This document shows, piece after piece, positions 1 to 12,664 of a DNA stretch of 64,000 bases. Position 1 is the first letter of the stretch. Each line of letters opens with the position of its first letter. This stretch comes from Adiantum capillus-veneris (lineage: Eukaryota > Streptophyta > Polypodiopsida > Polypodiales > Pteridaceae): positions 30,887,513 to 30,951,512 of the forward strand of contig CM043968.1 in assembly GCA_014529385.2 (NCBI GenBank), in the 5' to 3' direction. A program made the position numbers and the translations under genes. The notes beneath the pieces are model-generated. The model worked only from the letters and a program-made list of their open reading frames with translations, was not told the origin of the DNA and did not search any database.

Positions 1-911
1 TAAGTACAATTAAGCATTACTACACACTCCCTCATGAATTCCTCTCATCAATGGATTGAATGCTTGAGTGGTTTTCAAGGAAGAAGAGGTCCCCTTTTAT
101 AGGGGAAGGGAACCCCCAAGGGTTTACACAAGAAGAGAGGAGCCAGTGTGAACAGAAATTGAAAAAGTTGGAAATGAGCTGTCCCTGCATGATGTGGGCA
201 GACTAGGGTCCAGTATTTTGATCATATCTCTTCAACCGTGGCTTCAAATAAAACAGTAAAAATATGGGCAGAAACTTCAGCTCATTACCTACGACTTCCT
301 TTTTATATGCATTTTCCAATTCAGATTGGAACCTCGTGTAAAAAAATCATCAACATAGGGTACAATTTTGGCAGCAAAACTCATTTTGTGGTCCCCTTAG
401 CCTACACTTTTATTTAATTTAAATACCTCATGCCATATGAAAGCATGAAATTGCTCATTGACAAAGTTTTGTAATCATACTTGCAATAATGCATTAAAAT
501 AAGTGTATCTTTGAAATCATGTCACCTAGTGTCCCACTAGGATTTGATTCCCTCCTAGTAGCTATTTAAAAAGAAATATAAGAAAAATATGAAAAATATA
601 TAGATTGGAAATTACCCTAGATATAAAATCTACATAGGGTGTGAGATAATAATGAGATGGTAGAAAGAAAGAATCAATGCTTTTTGCCCCAAGTTAAAGA
701 GGTGGAACTATTGATGCTTTTTCCATAGTACTTTTTAATGGTAAAGTAAGAATACGTTACCCTTGAAATAAATAATAGGATGAGATAGAAAGCATATTAT
801 TATACTTAAATATGCATATGTACATTATAGAAAATATAATTATGGATCTAAAAAATAACAAGATAGATCTTGTAGCATGCGTTCCCACTATGTACGTGTC
901 ACAGCACGACA
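1..911 (-). repeat. Gypsy element A, 3' LTR (partial, cut by window start)
   Basis: This stretch is nearly the same as 7965-8875, so the two are LTR copies of one minus-strand element. In element orientation the LTR begins at 911 with TGTCG, and the full right copy ends in CGACA. Only about 911 of roughly 1993 bp are inside the window. It holds no gene. The base pairs 912-925 next to it are purine-rich on the minus strand and fit the polypurine tract. Confidence 0.85.
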
Positions 912-925
912 TCTATCCCCTCTAA
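912..925 (-). other. Polypurine tract of gypsy element A
   Basis: On the minus strand this reads as a short purine-rich run with AGAGGGGATA directly before the TGTCG start of the 3' LTR. This is the expected place for plus-strand DNA priming in an LTR retrotransposon. Confidence 0.6.
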
Positions 926-969
926 ACCTGCACATCTTCCGATATGTGCCACATTATTTCTTTGTAAGA

Positions 970-1536
970 TCAGCCCTCTTGTACATCTTTCTTGCTTTCT
1001 TCTTCACTGGATAATTCCAAAGCTTCATCTTCACTTTGATCTTCACCTGTGTTTTGTTCTTCTTCCTGATCAACATCTTCTGGATCATTGTCTCCTCTTC
1101 TCTTAAACATTTTGATCCTTTTTCCTACAATGGGAATCTTTACTTCTGTACCATCTAGTTCAAACAAGTTGTAAGTAGCATTTTCATGCACATGCTTTAC
1201 AACATACGGTCCAAACCATCTTTTTGAAAACTTAAGCATGACTGTGTGTTGGTTATCAAGGCTACTATCATACACTAAAACCCAGTCACCTTTGTCAATT
1301 GATTTTCTCCTGAGTCGATGTCGCTTATCAAAGTAGTCCTTGTTTTTCAAACTTGCATTTTTGAGTCGTTCTTTTGCAGCTTCAATGTCTCCAGGTCTTC
1401 TCTCTAGTTGCCTTATGCGCAATGCAAGGAGATCTTCCCTGCTAAGCCCCTCTTGCCAAGGTAGTACATTCCATGTGGGAATTGTATCTTCAATCGGCAT
1501 CACTAGCTTTTGACCATACATTAGTTCCGCAGGCAT
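970..1536 (-). pseudogene. Gypsy A integrase C-terminal part (GPY/F-type module)
   Basis: The 188-aa frame begins PAELMYGQKLVMPIE, a typical junction after the gypsy integrase core. It then has a basic stretch, KGDWVLVYD, and KFSKRWFGPY, which matches the GPY/F module that follows many Ty3/gypsy integrase cores. The acidic tail is rich in E and D. It belongs to the same polyprotein as 1554-2215 but lies in a different frame, so a frameshift near 1540-1555 separates them. Its start Met is simply the first Met after the frameshift. It is the last coding part before the 3' LTR. Confidence 0.75.
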
Positions 1537-1553
1537 GTAGCCAGTTACTGAGC

Positions 1554-2215
1554 TTATAAATCATATGGTAACAATTTTGGCCACTCACCAACTCTTCCTT
1601 CGCAAGCCTTGGCCAAAGCTTTGATGATAGGAGGATGCCCTCTTTCACTCTTTCCATTGCCTTCAGGGTTGTAAGCTGTAGTAAGAGAAATATTGATTCC
1701 TAATCTGTAAAAGAACTCCCTTGCTTCCTCGGCATCTAGCTCACCTCTGTCTACAGTAATCTTTTCCACAAAACCATAACGGCAAATCACCTCTTCAAGA
1801 AGGAATTTGCACACAACTTCTGTGGTTTTAGCTCTTAATGCTCTTCCTTCAACCTGGTTAGTTAGGTCCTCTCGTGCAAGAACCAAGTATATCATCTGCC
1901 AGAGTCTTAGAGGCATTGTGACTAGATCCACAACCCATTTATAGTGCATGGCTAGTGGATATGTAGGGTGCAATCCATCACGATGACGGACATTTGAATA
2001 CATTTGACAAGTTACACACGACTCTACAAAATGAGATACATCTTTATAATACCCTTCCACCAGTATTTTTCTTTCAACTTGGAGAAGGTTGCCCACACAC
2101 CCCTATGTCCAGCCCATAGACTCTCATGAAACTCTTGCATGAGTTTTACTTGAGACTCCTTTTTACATATAACCCGTTGTGCTGTCGCACGCTTTTGTTT
2201 AGGATGCTTCCACAA
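1554..2215 (-). pseudogene. Gypsy A integrase, zinc-binding and catalytic core
   Basis: Two overlapping minus frames make up this domain. The upstream one (2024-2215) has FHESLWAGHRG, the His half of an HHCC zinc finger. The downstream one (1554-2096) has ESCVTCQ, the Cys half, then a core with the candidate acidic triad in VVDLVTMP, ITVDRGELD and NGKSERGH. The integrase would insert the element cDNA into the genome. The switch of frame near 2050-2096 shows that the copy is broken. The 2216-2451 interval is a continuation of the linker between RNase H and integrase, with no clean frame. Confidence 0.8.
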
Positions 2216-2451
2216 GTAAACATCCCTTATAAAGTACCCATATGATTTCCTGCGTATCCTCTTGAATTCTTGTTCAAACCAATCATCCTGTTTTGTTAGA
2301 GTACTTAAGTAGCTTCCAATAGAAAGCCAATCACCTTATAAAGATCTTTCAAGAACAATTCAAGTGAATTAGTCATGCAAACATTGTTACCTTTGATATG
2401 AGAGATAGAATAGAACTTTGTGCCTACATCATCTCCCTCATCAATCATTTG

Positions 2452-4398
2452 TCACTCATCTTCATACCTTGCCCTTGATAGCATATCTGCCACTGTGTTG
2501 TATTTACCTACAATGTGCTTAAACTCAGGAGTTAAGGACTTAATGTAGGCAATCCACCGCAACATAGCAATGTCTGGCGTTGAGCAGCTTGTAATCATCC
2601 CAAGAAGTGGTAGAAAATATGTTTCTACAACCACACATGCACCAATTAGGTACTCTTTTCCACTTTTCAAGGCTGTAACCATACCCCATAACTCTCTCTT
2701 TATCTGTGGATAGTTTCTTTGGCGAGCACTTAGTACCTTTGCTCCAAATCTTACCACATACCTGTGTCCTTCTTTGTCATCTTGCCCTATTGCCCATCCA
2801 ATCCTTGTAGGACTGGTGTCTACTGTCACAATTACTGGCCTTTGACACTCATAGTCTACCTTTCTCAAAGTTATTGCTGACTGGAGCAACTCCTTTAACT
2901 TTTTCATGGATTTTACATGTGCTTCTGTCCATTTAAACTTTTGATTCTTTCTAAGCAGCTGATAAAGAAGATCAGCTACATGTGCATAATGTGGAATCCA
3001 AATAACATAGAAGGCACATGCTCCTAGAAACCTTTTAACCTCAGTGATGCTAGTGCATGTTTCTTTCATTCTTTGGATGGCATCTACCTTTGTTGGACAA
3101 GGTTTCCTACCATATGGCCCGCACATGTGCCCCACAATGAGCACTTCATTGACACCAAACATAGACTTTTTCCCTAACAATGTAAGATTCACTTCTTCCA
3201 ACCTAGACAAAATTTTATCACAATCATTTATGTGATTTACCACAAACTTGCGACATCCCTTGAGATCCAAAGCTTCATCTTTGTCACTTTCTTCACATCC
3301 TTTGATAGGCAAATCATCAATGAAAGGCATTGTGATTTGAGGAATAAAGTCACGTAAGACCTTATTCATCCCATTCATCATATGTGCAACCGAGCTGGTT
3401 GCTCCCTGTGGCAAGGTACACATCCTTACCAAACCCAAAGGTGTCCTCATGGTTATCAAGTCTCTGCTTTTGATTGCAAGCTGAAATTGATCATACCCTG
3501 AGTAGAGATCCCCCATTGAGTAGATTGCCCTCCCTCCAAACGCCTCTGCAAACTCATCCACAATTGGACATGTACCTACATTTCTAATTGTCACCTTGTT
3601 CACTGATTGCATATCTTGGATGAAGCGTAGAGAACCATTCTTCTTTGGAACTGTGAACCACCTGTTTGAGTATGGAGCACAAGAAGGCTCCAAGATTCCC
3701 ATTTTGATTTTCTCATTCAGTAGCTCTACTAACTTTGGCAAATGAGCCTTTGGAACCAGAATAGGCCGCAGATTCCAAGGCACATGAGGTATTGTGAAAA
3801 TTACCATATGAGCTACAATAGAAGGATCAACACATCCTATCTCATGTGGCTCAAATGCAAAAGTCTTACCATGCTTTGAAAGCATTTCTTTGAAGAATTT
3901 TGTCTCCTCATGTGTTAGAAACTCCTCGCAACCAATTTGCAACTCTTGAAAAGACTCCTTTGTGAAGGTATGCCCAATCTTTTCATGATTCCTCAAACTT
4001 GGTTGTAAAGAAGCTTGGTCAATATTTTCCCTATTGTTGGGTGGTAAGGGTGAAGCTACTGGTTTCACCTTCTTTGCTACATTCTTGTACTTAGTTTCAA
4101 CATGGACTTCTGGGCCAACTGTTTGGATTTCTTTAAAGGCTTCTATTACTTGAGACATTTCCATAGAGAAAACTTCCACAACTTCATTTTCAAGATTCAA
4201 ACTATACCTCATTATAGCATCAAGCTCACCCATAGTATCTACAAAAGAAACTTGTTCACACAAACCTAAAACATTTTCAGTAGGCTCTAGCAACCCACTC
4301 TTTTTCATGCCTATTTGTACATTATGCACATATTGCCTCTCACATCTCTTCAAATCTTCCAGTTTTGTAAAACATACTGATCCATTCCTTGTTACCAA
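2452..4398 (-). pseudogene. Gypsy A reverse transcriptase and RNase H
   Basis: This 648-aa open frame is the longest in the window. RT signatures are RPILVPKAHLPKLVELL, the first catalytic Asp in IYSMGDLYSGYDQ, and FIDD in place of the usual YxDD. The RNase H part has VTVDTSPTRIGWAIGQ (first Asp) and KRELWGM (Glu). The next conserved Asp, usually in an ETDHxPL motif, is replaced: this copy reads ETYFLPL. The first ~190 residues are a linker from protease. The frame is open, but the neighbouring gag and integrase frames are broken, so the polyprotein as a whole is defective. Only the Ty3/gypsy order PR-RT-RH-INT is seen. Confidence 0.85.
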
Positions 4399-4599
4399 GG
4401 AGCCCGTTGAAAACGTTTCACCTATTTTTGGATTAGGCGAGACCCCTTTTTTTTTTGTACCACTGCAATCTCGCTTTACAATGGTACTTGGCCAAAACCC
4501 ATCATTTCTCTATGATCATGAAACTCTTTGCTCACCTTTAGTAGAGGATGTTCTCTGAGGTTTTCATGATTTCTTTCATGGTTAACTCAAACTGTGAGA

Positions 4600-5456
4600 A
4601 ATTGGACAGCTCATTTACCATCTTTGCTACGTATCCTAGCATATGCTGAACCATTATCCATTACCTTTGTTTCCATTTGAACTCCCACAATGTAGGGTTG
4701 TCCAAGGATGAGATGATATGAAGATGTATCCTATACAAAGAAGTTTTGGTCAATCTTTACATCACCTATTGTCACTTTCACACCTGGACATGCTGCATAC
4801 AATTCACCGGATGAATTGTTTGCCACTTTTACCATTGAGCCATGATCTGTGTCCATCGGCCATTTGCACTTGTTGTAGAGACTCTTTGACATTATGTTTA
4901 TTTCTGAACCATGGTCAATCAAGGCAACAAATGGCTCTTCAAGATCACCTACCTTGACCAAAGTTTCTGTAGTAGCCCTTGCCCAGTGACTTCGTGAATA
5001 GTAACTCCTAGGAATACCTTCAACTTCTTGATCATCATTTGAGAAATGCACTTGCTTCACTCTCCCACTAGATTGGTAGCATCCTACCACAGCTCCATCA
5101 TCCTCCTTATTTTGCAACTGCATCCCTTGTGTCTTCAAGGTTTCTCCGTCAACCTGTGGACGAGAAACCTCAGCAAGAGTTTGCCTCTTTCTCTTGATGA
5201 TGTCAATGATCTCCTCATGGAATTCACGCTTTGCAATGCCAAGAACTTCTCCCAGAGTAAACTTAATCTTGCTATTCAAGATCCTTTCCTCCAAGACTTT
5301 CTTTAAATCTGTAGTAACCTCAATATCAGATTGTAGTTTGTAAGTTGGGCCTTTTGTCTTACCTTTTGTTAGCTCTTTCTTCTTTCCTATTGTAGACTCC
5401 TCCATGAGTACTTCAGGTGGAGATGCTCCTTGTGTTAAGGGTGTTTGAGAAGGCAT
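4600..5456 (-). pseudogene. Gypsy A aspartic protease
   Basis: The protease reads FVALIDHGSEINIMS, where the canonical D-S/T-G active site is D-H-G. Further downstream, past an in-frame stop near 4731, HLILGQPYIVGVQ is the ILGxPW-like flap/C-terminal motif seen in many gypsy proteases. The N-terminal 130 residues are a basic linker from gag. The protease would cut the Gag-Pol polyprotein. The altered active site and the stop make a functional product unlikely. Confidence 0.75.
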
Positions 5457-5533
5457 TGAGTGGCTTCTTCCCCCACTTCTAGAAGCTCTTTTTGATGGTA
5501 CTTCATCAGCATTCTCACGTCTACGCTTCTCTT

Positions 5534-6277
5534 CTACAATCGCCTCATTTTGTTGGCATTTTGTAATCTAGGCAGCACTGACAATGAGTCCACTGGATCA
5601 TTCCATCCTGTTTCTAGACGTATGCAATCACCTACTTCATGTAGAATCTCTTTTGTAAGCTTTCCTAAATTTGGCCAAATTTGACCATGATGGTCATTCA
5701 CCTCTTCATCACTAAGATGCTCAATTTTTACTCCATAAGTAGCTGCCTCAACTGAACAGTTGGCACGGTTAGTTGCCATATCTTCAACTAAGGTTTGCAT
5801 TCCCCCCTTCCCAAAGTTAGTTCTCAAGGGTAGACCTGTCTCTCTTAAGTGGACTTTACCATCCTTAAAAAAGACAACATCTTTTGACAAAGCATCACTA
5901 AAATCATCACAATCCCTTCTTACATGGTCTGTACTATCACACCAAATACATCTATTAACAAACCCTTCTTTGGGCTGTTGTCTTTGCCTAGGAAGTGGCC
6001 CTGATGGTTGGCCTTTTTCTTCAAGATTTGCAAGCTTCACCTTCAAGTCACGCATTCACTTCACAAGCTCATCTAGCATGGACTCATCCAACTTAGGAGC
6101 GATAAAAGTAGGCTTTACCATTTTGTCAGAAGTTGAGGTGGAAGGACTTGTAGTGTTTACTACCATCTTGTCCCTTCTTCTTTGTAGTTTGGCAAGCAGT
6201 GAGACAGCACCTTCAACCTCATTCCAGTTGGTCTTTAGTCCTTGCTCAGCATCTTTATCTTCAAGAAGAAGCTCCAA
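5534..6277 (-). pseudogene. Gypsy A gag, C-terminal half with zinc knuckle
   Basis: Two consecutive frames separated by a single stop near 6056 carry a low-complexity STSTSD region and one CCHC knuckle, CIWCDSTDHVRRDC, that binds nucleic acid in Gag. A segment GGMQTLVEDM follows. The region joins to the N-terminal gag frame at 6512-6830 through a stretch with further stops (6278-6511). Confidence 0.75.
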
Positions 6278-6511
6278 CTTTTCTTAAAACTCTTTATCTG
6301 CAGCTTGTAAGAAAAGATCTGTCTTCTCTGCATCTAGTGTGGCCCTTTTTGTCCTTGTGAGTTGTGCATAGCGCCGCTCAAATTCCCTAAGTAGCTATGT
6401 TATTGATAGTCCTTGCTTTGGCTTGACTACCCATTCTAAGAATGTCCTTTTGGTCACTCTCTCAGAGTCCTCCATGAAATATTCCTCCTTTAAAGCTACT
6501 TTGAGTTCTTC

Positions 6512-6830
6512 TCAATTTCTCCCATGCCCATCTTTAATTCCCCTAACATGTTCTCTAATTTCTAGAGCAACAACTAGCTCAAAGCTTTGAATCATCTCAC
6601 CTTCTGACATGCGATGCAGCTCCATCTTCTTCACATACTCGTGTAAGTACTTGGTTACATCTTTGCCATTGAACTGGTCCATTCTGTTGATGATCGCTTG
6701 TATGGCCTTTGTTGCTAAAATCTCCCTTCTTTCAGTAGCATGTTGTTGCATGAACATTGCAGATGCTTGAAACATTTGCATTGTTGCTAGGTCAAAATGC
6801 ATACCCTGTTGCTCAACATGATCACCCATG
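6512..6830 (-). pseudogene. Gypsy A gag, N-terminal part
   Basis: The likely start is the Met at 6830, reading MGDHVEQQGMHF, about 30 bp inside the putative primer-binding site. The open frame extends further upstream into the LTR, but that part is not expected to be coding. FNGKDVTKYLHEYVKKMELHRMSEGEMIQSFELV resembles plant retrotransposon gag only in general helical, charged character. No sharp domain motif is visible, so the call rests on position between the LTR and the CCHC knuckle. Confidence 0.6.
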
Positions 6831-6860
6831 GTTACCCACAAACTCTCACCCTGGCAGTTT

Positions 6861-6876
6861 CGCATCGGGTTCACCA
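6861..6876 (-). other. Putative primer-binding site of gypsy A
   Basis: A TGG-initiated 16-mer, TGGTGAACCCGATGCG on the minus strand, lies six bases inside the 5' LTR end. Position and the TGG start fit a tRNA-primed site. The matching tRNA was not identified. Confidence 0.45.
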
Positions 6877-6882
6877 AAAATA

Positions 6883-8875
6883 TGTCGAGAAATTTGCGGT
6901 CTTGCCAGGAAAGCACCGGGCTTATGGCTGTGAGATTTTGTGAGAGAACTCAAAAAAAACTATATGGAGTTAAACCATAGATGCCATGAAGACTAGGGTT
7001 TGGAAGGAAGTGCAATCAAAGAAGCCCCACTCTTTCTCTCTTGCACTCACACACACAAAGAAAGGACACAAAAGAGAGTGTCAAAACAAAACAAAGATGA
7101 AAACATCAAGGCTATGGTCATATCGTATCATGGGTAATATGAAAGGGTTAATAGATGAGTTAATAGCATTCAATCTTGGCTGACCAAATAGGCTACGAAT
7201 TGTTCTTTGGAATTGTAGTTTGTGCTTACCATAATATATATATTTTGTCTAGTGATTGGGATTAATTGTGTGTACAAATCCTCTTGGTTCATAGCAAAAT
7301 AACTACGCTTTCGTCAAAAGAAAAGTTATAGTCTATGAGAGGTAGTATGATGGGATCTGGTGATAGAAGTATTTCATTGAGCCTTTCTGGACCAAAGAGA
7401 AACGCTATACATTGTTGAAAGTGTATTTTACGGCTAATCCATACGTTAATTCTAATAGATCGTACAGAGTGAAAGCGATATAAATTATCATCATGTGGGT
7501 TATTCATCTAGGATAGTATGTGAGAAATGTAGATATGAGAGAAGTGAAGAGATGAGAAGTTTTCCTCTCAAGCCCTATTCTTGCCCGTAGGCAATAAGGA
7601 TACTACGGGGAGAGATGCACCTGTAGCAAGGAGAACCTAGAATTTGTAGAGAGAAAGAATTTTGAAGAGTGAGAGAGATAGGTTTGGTTAAGGAGATAAG
7701 ATTAGATATATATATGTTGGATTAGAGATGAAAAGAAAACAACAAGAAATCAAAAAAATATGAATGTAGAACACATCTTACTTGTCAAACCCTTCGGCAC
7801 CAGTTTTGATGGAGAGAGAAGAAGAGGGAAGAATTCAACTTTGCTTGATACACCAAATCCAAGACCTTCTTCGATTAAAGTTGATCTTCCAAGGATAGCT
7901 TACAAGGATGGCTAGTCTTCCTCTAGGAGAAAGTGTAGGCTTAGGCTTATGTTAATGGCTAAGTACAATTAAGCATTACTACACACTCCCCATTAATTCC
8001 TCTCATCAATGGCTTGAATGCTTGAGTGGTTTTCAAGGAAGAAGAGGTCCCCTTTTATAGGTGAAGGGAACCCGCAAGGGTTTACACAAGAAGAGAGGAT
8101 CCAGTGTGAACAGAACTTGGAAAAGTTGGAAATGAGTTGTCCCTGCATGATGTGGGCAGAATAGGGTCCAGTATTTTGATCATATCTCTTCAACCGTGGC
8201 TCCAAATAAAACAGTAAAAATATGGGCAGAAACTTCAACTCATTACCTACGACTTCCTTTTTATATGCATTTTCCAATTCGGATTGGAACCTTGTGTAAA
8301 AAAATCATCAAAATAGGGTACAGTTTTGGCAGCAAAAGTCTTCTTGTGGTCCCCTTAGCCTACACTTTTATTTGATTCTAATGGACACCTCATGCCATAT
8401 GAAAGCATGACATTGCTCCTTGACAAAGTTTTGTAATCATGCTTGCAATAATGCATTAAAATAAGTGTATCTTTGAAATCATGCCACCTAGTGTCCCACT
8501 AGGATTTGATTCCCTCTTAGTAGCTATTTAAAAAGAAATATAAGAAAAATATATAGAATATATATAGATTGGAAATTACCCTAGATATAGGATCTAGATA
8601 GGGTGTGAGATAATAATGAGATGGTAGAAAGAAAGAATCAATGCTTTTTGCCCCAAGTTAAAGAGATGGAACTATTGACGCTTTTTCCATAGTACTTTTT
8701 GATGGTAAAGTAAGAATACGTTACCCTTGAGATAAATAATAGGATGAGATAGAAAGCATATTATTATACTTAAATATGCATATGTACATTATAAGAAATA
8801 TAATTATGGATCTAAAAAATGGCAAGGTAGATCTTGTAGCATGCGTTCCCACTATGTACGTGTCACACCACGACA
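6883..8875 (-). repeat. Gypsy element A, 5' LTR (complete, 1993 bp)
   Basis: The boundaries are TGTCG at 8875 (element 5' end) and CGACA at 6883, a perfect 5-bp terminal inversion. Positions 7965-8875 match window positions 1-911 with scattered differences. The next five bases outside are GCGTG. A matching target duplication cannot be checked because the other element end lies outside the window. There is no gene inside. Confidence 0.85.
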
Positions 8876-9416
8876 GCGTGCATATACACATCTCCACACC
8901 ACAAATGCTACACTAAGCCACCCTCCGACTGACTTCTTTTTCTAGCACTTGCATGCCAGAGAACACAGGGATTGAGATATTTCATCTAACCTGCACACAT
9001 CAAGCCTTGTAGTCTCCAAAGAAACAAATATTATGTCAAAGATTTTAAATATTGATTCCTTTTGCTTGAGAGAAAATGCATTATGATTGGAATGGGAAAG
9101 TTTCCTTAAATGGATAGCACTAGGTGCCAAAAGTAGGCACATGATGTAGTGTGAAATAAGTCTCCTAGGAGGGGGTTCTTGACACCATGTAGAAAAGGGG
9201 CTTGCGAAACTGGATATATTCTTAAGTAGAATTTGGCAGTCTTTTTTAAGTCCAGCACATTAGCTTTTACCAAAACTAGCTAGAAGGCTTTTAATCAAAT
9301 ACATGGAAGCCTCAATAGTAGGCATGTTCTCTAACCTTTAGGTCACAGACCTCTTGATGTGTTGCTCTCCCCAAATATAAGGCTCTCTCTTTAACTTGAT
9401 AGGGGCTCATACAAAG

Positions 9417-9417
<1 letters not shown>

Positions 9418-9454
<37 letters not shown>
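9418..9454. repeat. (AC)n microsatellite
   Basis: This is an uninterrupted CA/AC run of about 37 bp. The surrounding 8881-9890 interval has no credible gene; the only long frames are short and lack any motif. Confidence 0.95.
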
Positions 9455-9457
<3 letters not shown>

Positions 9458-9889
9458 TCACAATGCTTAAGGAGGGGCTAACTAATATCACATGCGCAGA
9501 GCTTGAAAATTTTAATGAAATCTCTTGAGCACTTCTTCGGCACAAATTCACCCCTTTGAAAATGATGATTTTCAATCAAATGAAATTGATGGAAAGAGTC
9601 AGAACAAAAAAGGACACTAATCACTCAAGATTAGGGGCCTTAGTTAATCTGATTGCAAACCTTGTGATGGCTCAATTGAAAACTAAAGAGAGCATTATTT
9701 CCACACACAATCTGTATAATGGGATGATATAGCCAAACCTACTTGAGATAAATTGCCCACTAAATGTAATTGCACATGCTGATTAAGCCTAAATACAAAT
9801 TTATTAGCAGCCTAAGTAGCTCTCAATGCACCTAATGAGGACAATGGCTCAACCCAATGAGCATTATTTATTTTAATCCAACATTGACA

Positions 9890-9990
9890 AAATTATATAT
9901 ACATAAGGATAATGTAAATGAAATGAATATTTCATGTTTGTGGTCCATAAACCATATTAGAAAAAAGGTTGCACATGCAACAAAATACCA
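9890..9990 (+). repeat. Dispersed repeat, copy 1 (partner 12925-13020)
   Basis: The sequence ATAAGGATAATGTAAATGAA, then a TGGTCCATAA motif and GCACATGCAAC, recurs in the same order and orientation at 12925-13020. The two copies flank the gag-protease relic at 10.2-10.9 kb and could be remnants of its LTRs. Confidence 0.5.
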
Positions 9991-10149
9991 CAAAGAGAAA
10001 GATAGCAACAAAAGAATTGAATGGAGAAAATTCAATGCTACAATTATGAAGAGAGGGGTCATATGACTCCTCAATTTCCTTTTCCATGACTTTAAAAAAA
10101 ATAGAATCTATTCAATTAACCCAAGGCAAGTTCTAAATGTAAAGAATGA

Positions 10150-10920
10150 AAATGGAGATGAAGGTCAAGCTCAACCATAACATCAAGGATAGGCTTTTGC
10201 AAGGGTCCTGGAAGTTGTTGAAGAAGGTGAAGAAGATGAAAAATTGGACATCATGGCTAATAGGAGGACTACAGCTCAAAGATCGGAGGCAAAAGAGAAG
10301 AAGAGACAAAGACGGAAGATAAAGGTAAAGCTTTAATGGAAATGATAGAGTCAAGCAAGCAAGATAAGTAAGGGCATGAGGAAGGAAATTGGAATGGAGA
10401 ATTTCTAGGTTTGTCAAAGGCAAACACACTGTACAATCTTCTAGAGGTTTTGAAGAAGAAGAAGAAGGTTCATATAACTTAAGGTTCGCCCTTGCAATTC
10501 AACTTTGAGATTCAAAGGAATTGGCATAGACTAGCAAGTGTGCAAAGACCAAAGATAATGATGCATGATGCTCCAGTGGTTCAATTTCACAAGTTAGAAG
10601 ATTTATTGGTTGTTATAGATGCATGGAGCCATGAAACAAAAGTGAGCAAAGTATATATGGATGGGGGAGCCAAATTATGTGTCGTGATTAAAGAAGAAAT
10701 TCATCAATTTGATGTATGCGTTATTGGTAAATCAATTCTTAGTTGTACTAGTGTGTGTGTTTAATGCTTTGGTTTCATTGATGTTTTAGAGCTAAGTGTT
10801 TTGAGTCAGAAGGCTAATATGGATACAAGTATGATGCCAACAAGGTTGGAAGTTTATCCAATCACTTTGGGGAGGCCATGATTGATAGCCATTATATCAA
10901 GGCATGATTGGTACAGAGGT
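10150..10920 (+). pseudogene. Gypsy gag-protease relic
   Basis: The plus-strand frame at 10492-10764 contains VYMDGGAKLCVVIKEE, resembling the D-G-G/A active-site region of plant gypsy proteases. In a shifted frame about 90 bp later comes MMPTRLEVYPITLGRP, the conserved ITLGRPWL-like end of that domain, followed by a stop. The preceding 300 bp read as a charged, lysine-rich gag tail with several stops. No RT or integrase follows, so this is an isolated fragment. Confidence 0.5.
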
Positions 10921-11522
10921 TGTATTGATCCATTTGTGGATTTTCCAAGAGAGAAAAGTTGTTATTAGAGATTGAATAAGAATAGAAATAAATAGAGGTG
11001 TCTACTTTAGACATGCATGCTGAATATTTAAGTGCTTCTTTTAGCTGCAATGAAAAAGAAATATTTGGTCATATTCTTTTGAAGTTTGACATGGATATTT
11101 ACGGGCTGCATATGGATGAATTTAAGGCCATTCAAATGGAGGAAAAGAAGGAAGCTTGACATGGGTATTTGCGAGCTGCATATGGATGAAGAGCACAAAG
11201 TGATCCTGACAACGAGGGTTGTAACTTGTAGGAACATTGTCAATTGATATCGTCGGAGAGAGGTAAAGCTTAGAGCACAAAGTGATTCTAACAACAAGGG
11301 TGAGGGGAGCCTATTGGAGGTGAAGATGGTCTTGCTAACAAAGTTTTGGAGAGGGTTGAGACTAATTGTCCCACAACTCAAAGTAATTGTACAATAATTA
11401 AGTGGTTATTCAAGAGTTATTCAAGTAATTCAAGAGAGAGAATGCAAATGCAAGGACGAATGCACCAAATAAGGATCTATAATTGTGACTAAGAACTAAT
11501 AACCACTCTAAAGCTCGAGGAT

Positions 11523-12180
11523 TATGGTGGATAGACAAGAGGTGCGTTCATGTTGAAAGAGAGAGTTCTTCCATTATGTGAACATTGTAAGTACAAAAGC
11601 CTTCTTATATAGGCATCACAAGTGGTGTTTACACATCTCCAAAGGGAAAGATATTCTTTGATCCATGACCCTTCACATAGCTTTTCATGGTGGATAGACA
11701 AGAGGTGTGTTCATGATGAAAGAGAGATTTATTGCATGAGCATTGTGAGTACAAAGCCTTCTTATATAGGCATCACAAGTGGTGTTAACACATCTATAAT
11801 TATGATTAAGAACTAATAACCACTCTAAAGCTCTGATACTAGCTAAAATGTTATGGTGAATAGACAAGAGGTGCATTCATGATGAAAGAGAGAGTTCTTG
11901 CAATATGTGAACATTGTAAGTATAAAAGCCTTCTTGTATAGGCATCACAAGTGGTGTTTACACATCTTCAAAGGGCAAGATATTCTTTGATCCTTGACCC
12001 TTCACATAGCTTTTCATGGTGAATAGACAAGAGGTGAGTTCATGATGAAAGAGAGAGTTTTTGCATTACGTGAACGTTGTGAGTACAAAAGCCTTCTTAT
12101 ATAGGCATCGCAAGTGGTGTTTACACATCTCCAAAGGGCAAGATATTCTTTGATCCTTGACCCTTCACATAGCTTTTAGG
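11523..12180. repeat. Four tandem ~165-bp repeats resembling LTR ends
   Basis: Units start near 11526, 11690, 11853 and 12018 with GGTGRATAGACAAGAGGTG. Each has CTTCTTATATAGGCATCAC and a GTTCATGATGAAAGAGAGA block. Between units two and three lies AGCTCTGATACTAGC, which on the minus strand is TAGTATCAGAGCT, very like the initiator-Met tRNA primer site of copia elements. The array may be amplified LTR ends of a minus-strand element. Confidence 0.7.
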
Positions 12181-12664
12181 GCATCACATGACTTCACATG
12201 GCCTTGCATGCAAGGCAACCTACATGGCTAGATTGTGGTCACAAGTTCTTGTGGTGCAACAAATTCTACACCACCCCAACAAAGGTGGTACGTGTATTCT
12301 TGTCCATAAGATCTAGGAGGGTTGTGTATGGTTGTACTAATGATAGTTCAGTCAGATGATAGAAGTCAGTAAAAGCGAATAAAGCACAAAGCAAGAAAAG
12401 AAAAGGTGGGTCCTTCTCTTCTTTTGGATCAAAATTTAGTCATTCAATGTTATGAAGAGCAAAGTGGTATGAAGAGAAAAGTAAGTAAAGGCTTGAGGTA
12501 TTTAACAAGAAGCTACGAACTCAATACTTGGAGAAATGCATGCTTGTGGTGCGATATAATAGTGATGTTGTTGATACAAAATTTCAAACGAAGTTTCAAC
12601 TAAGGTAGGAAGGTCCTTGCATCATACATAAGGCTTTCTCAAATGAAAACTACCAATTGAAATA

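Noticed and set aside
5760-6287. Plus-strand 175-codon frame antisense to gypsy gag
   Set aside because: It is an antisense shadow of the gag frame with no motif of its own.
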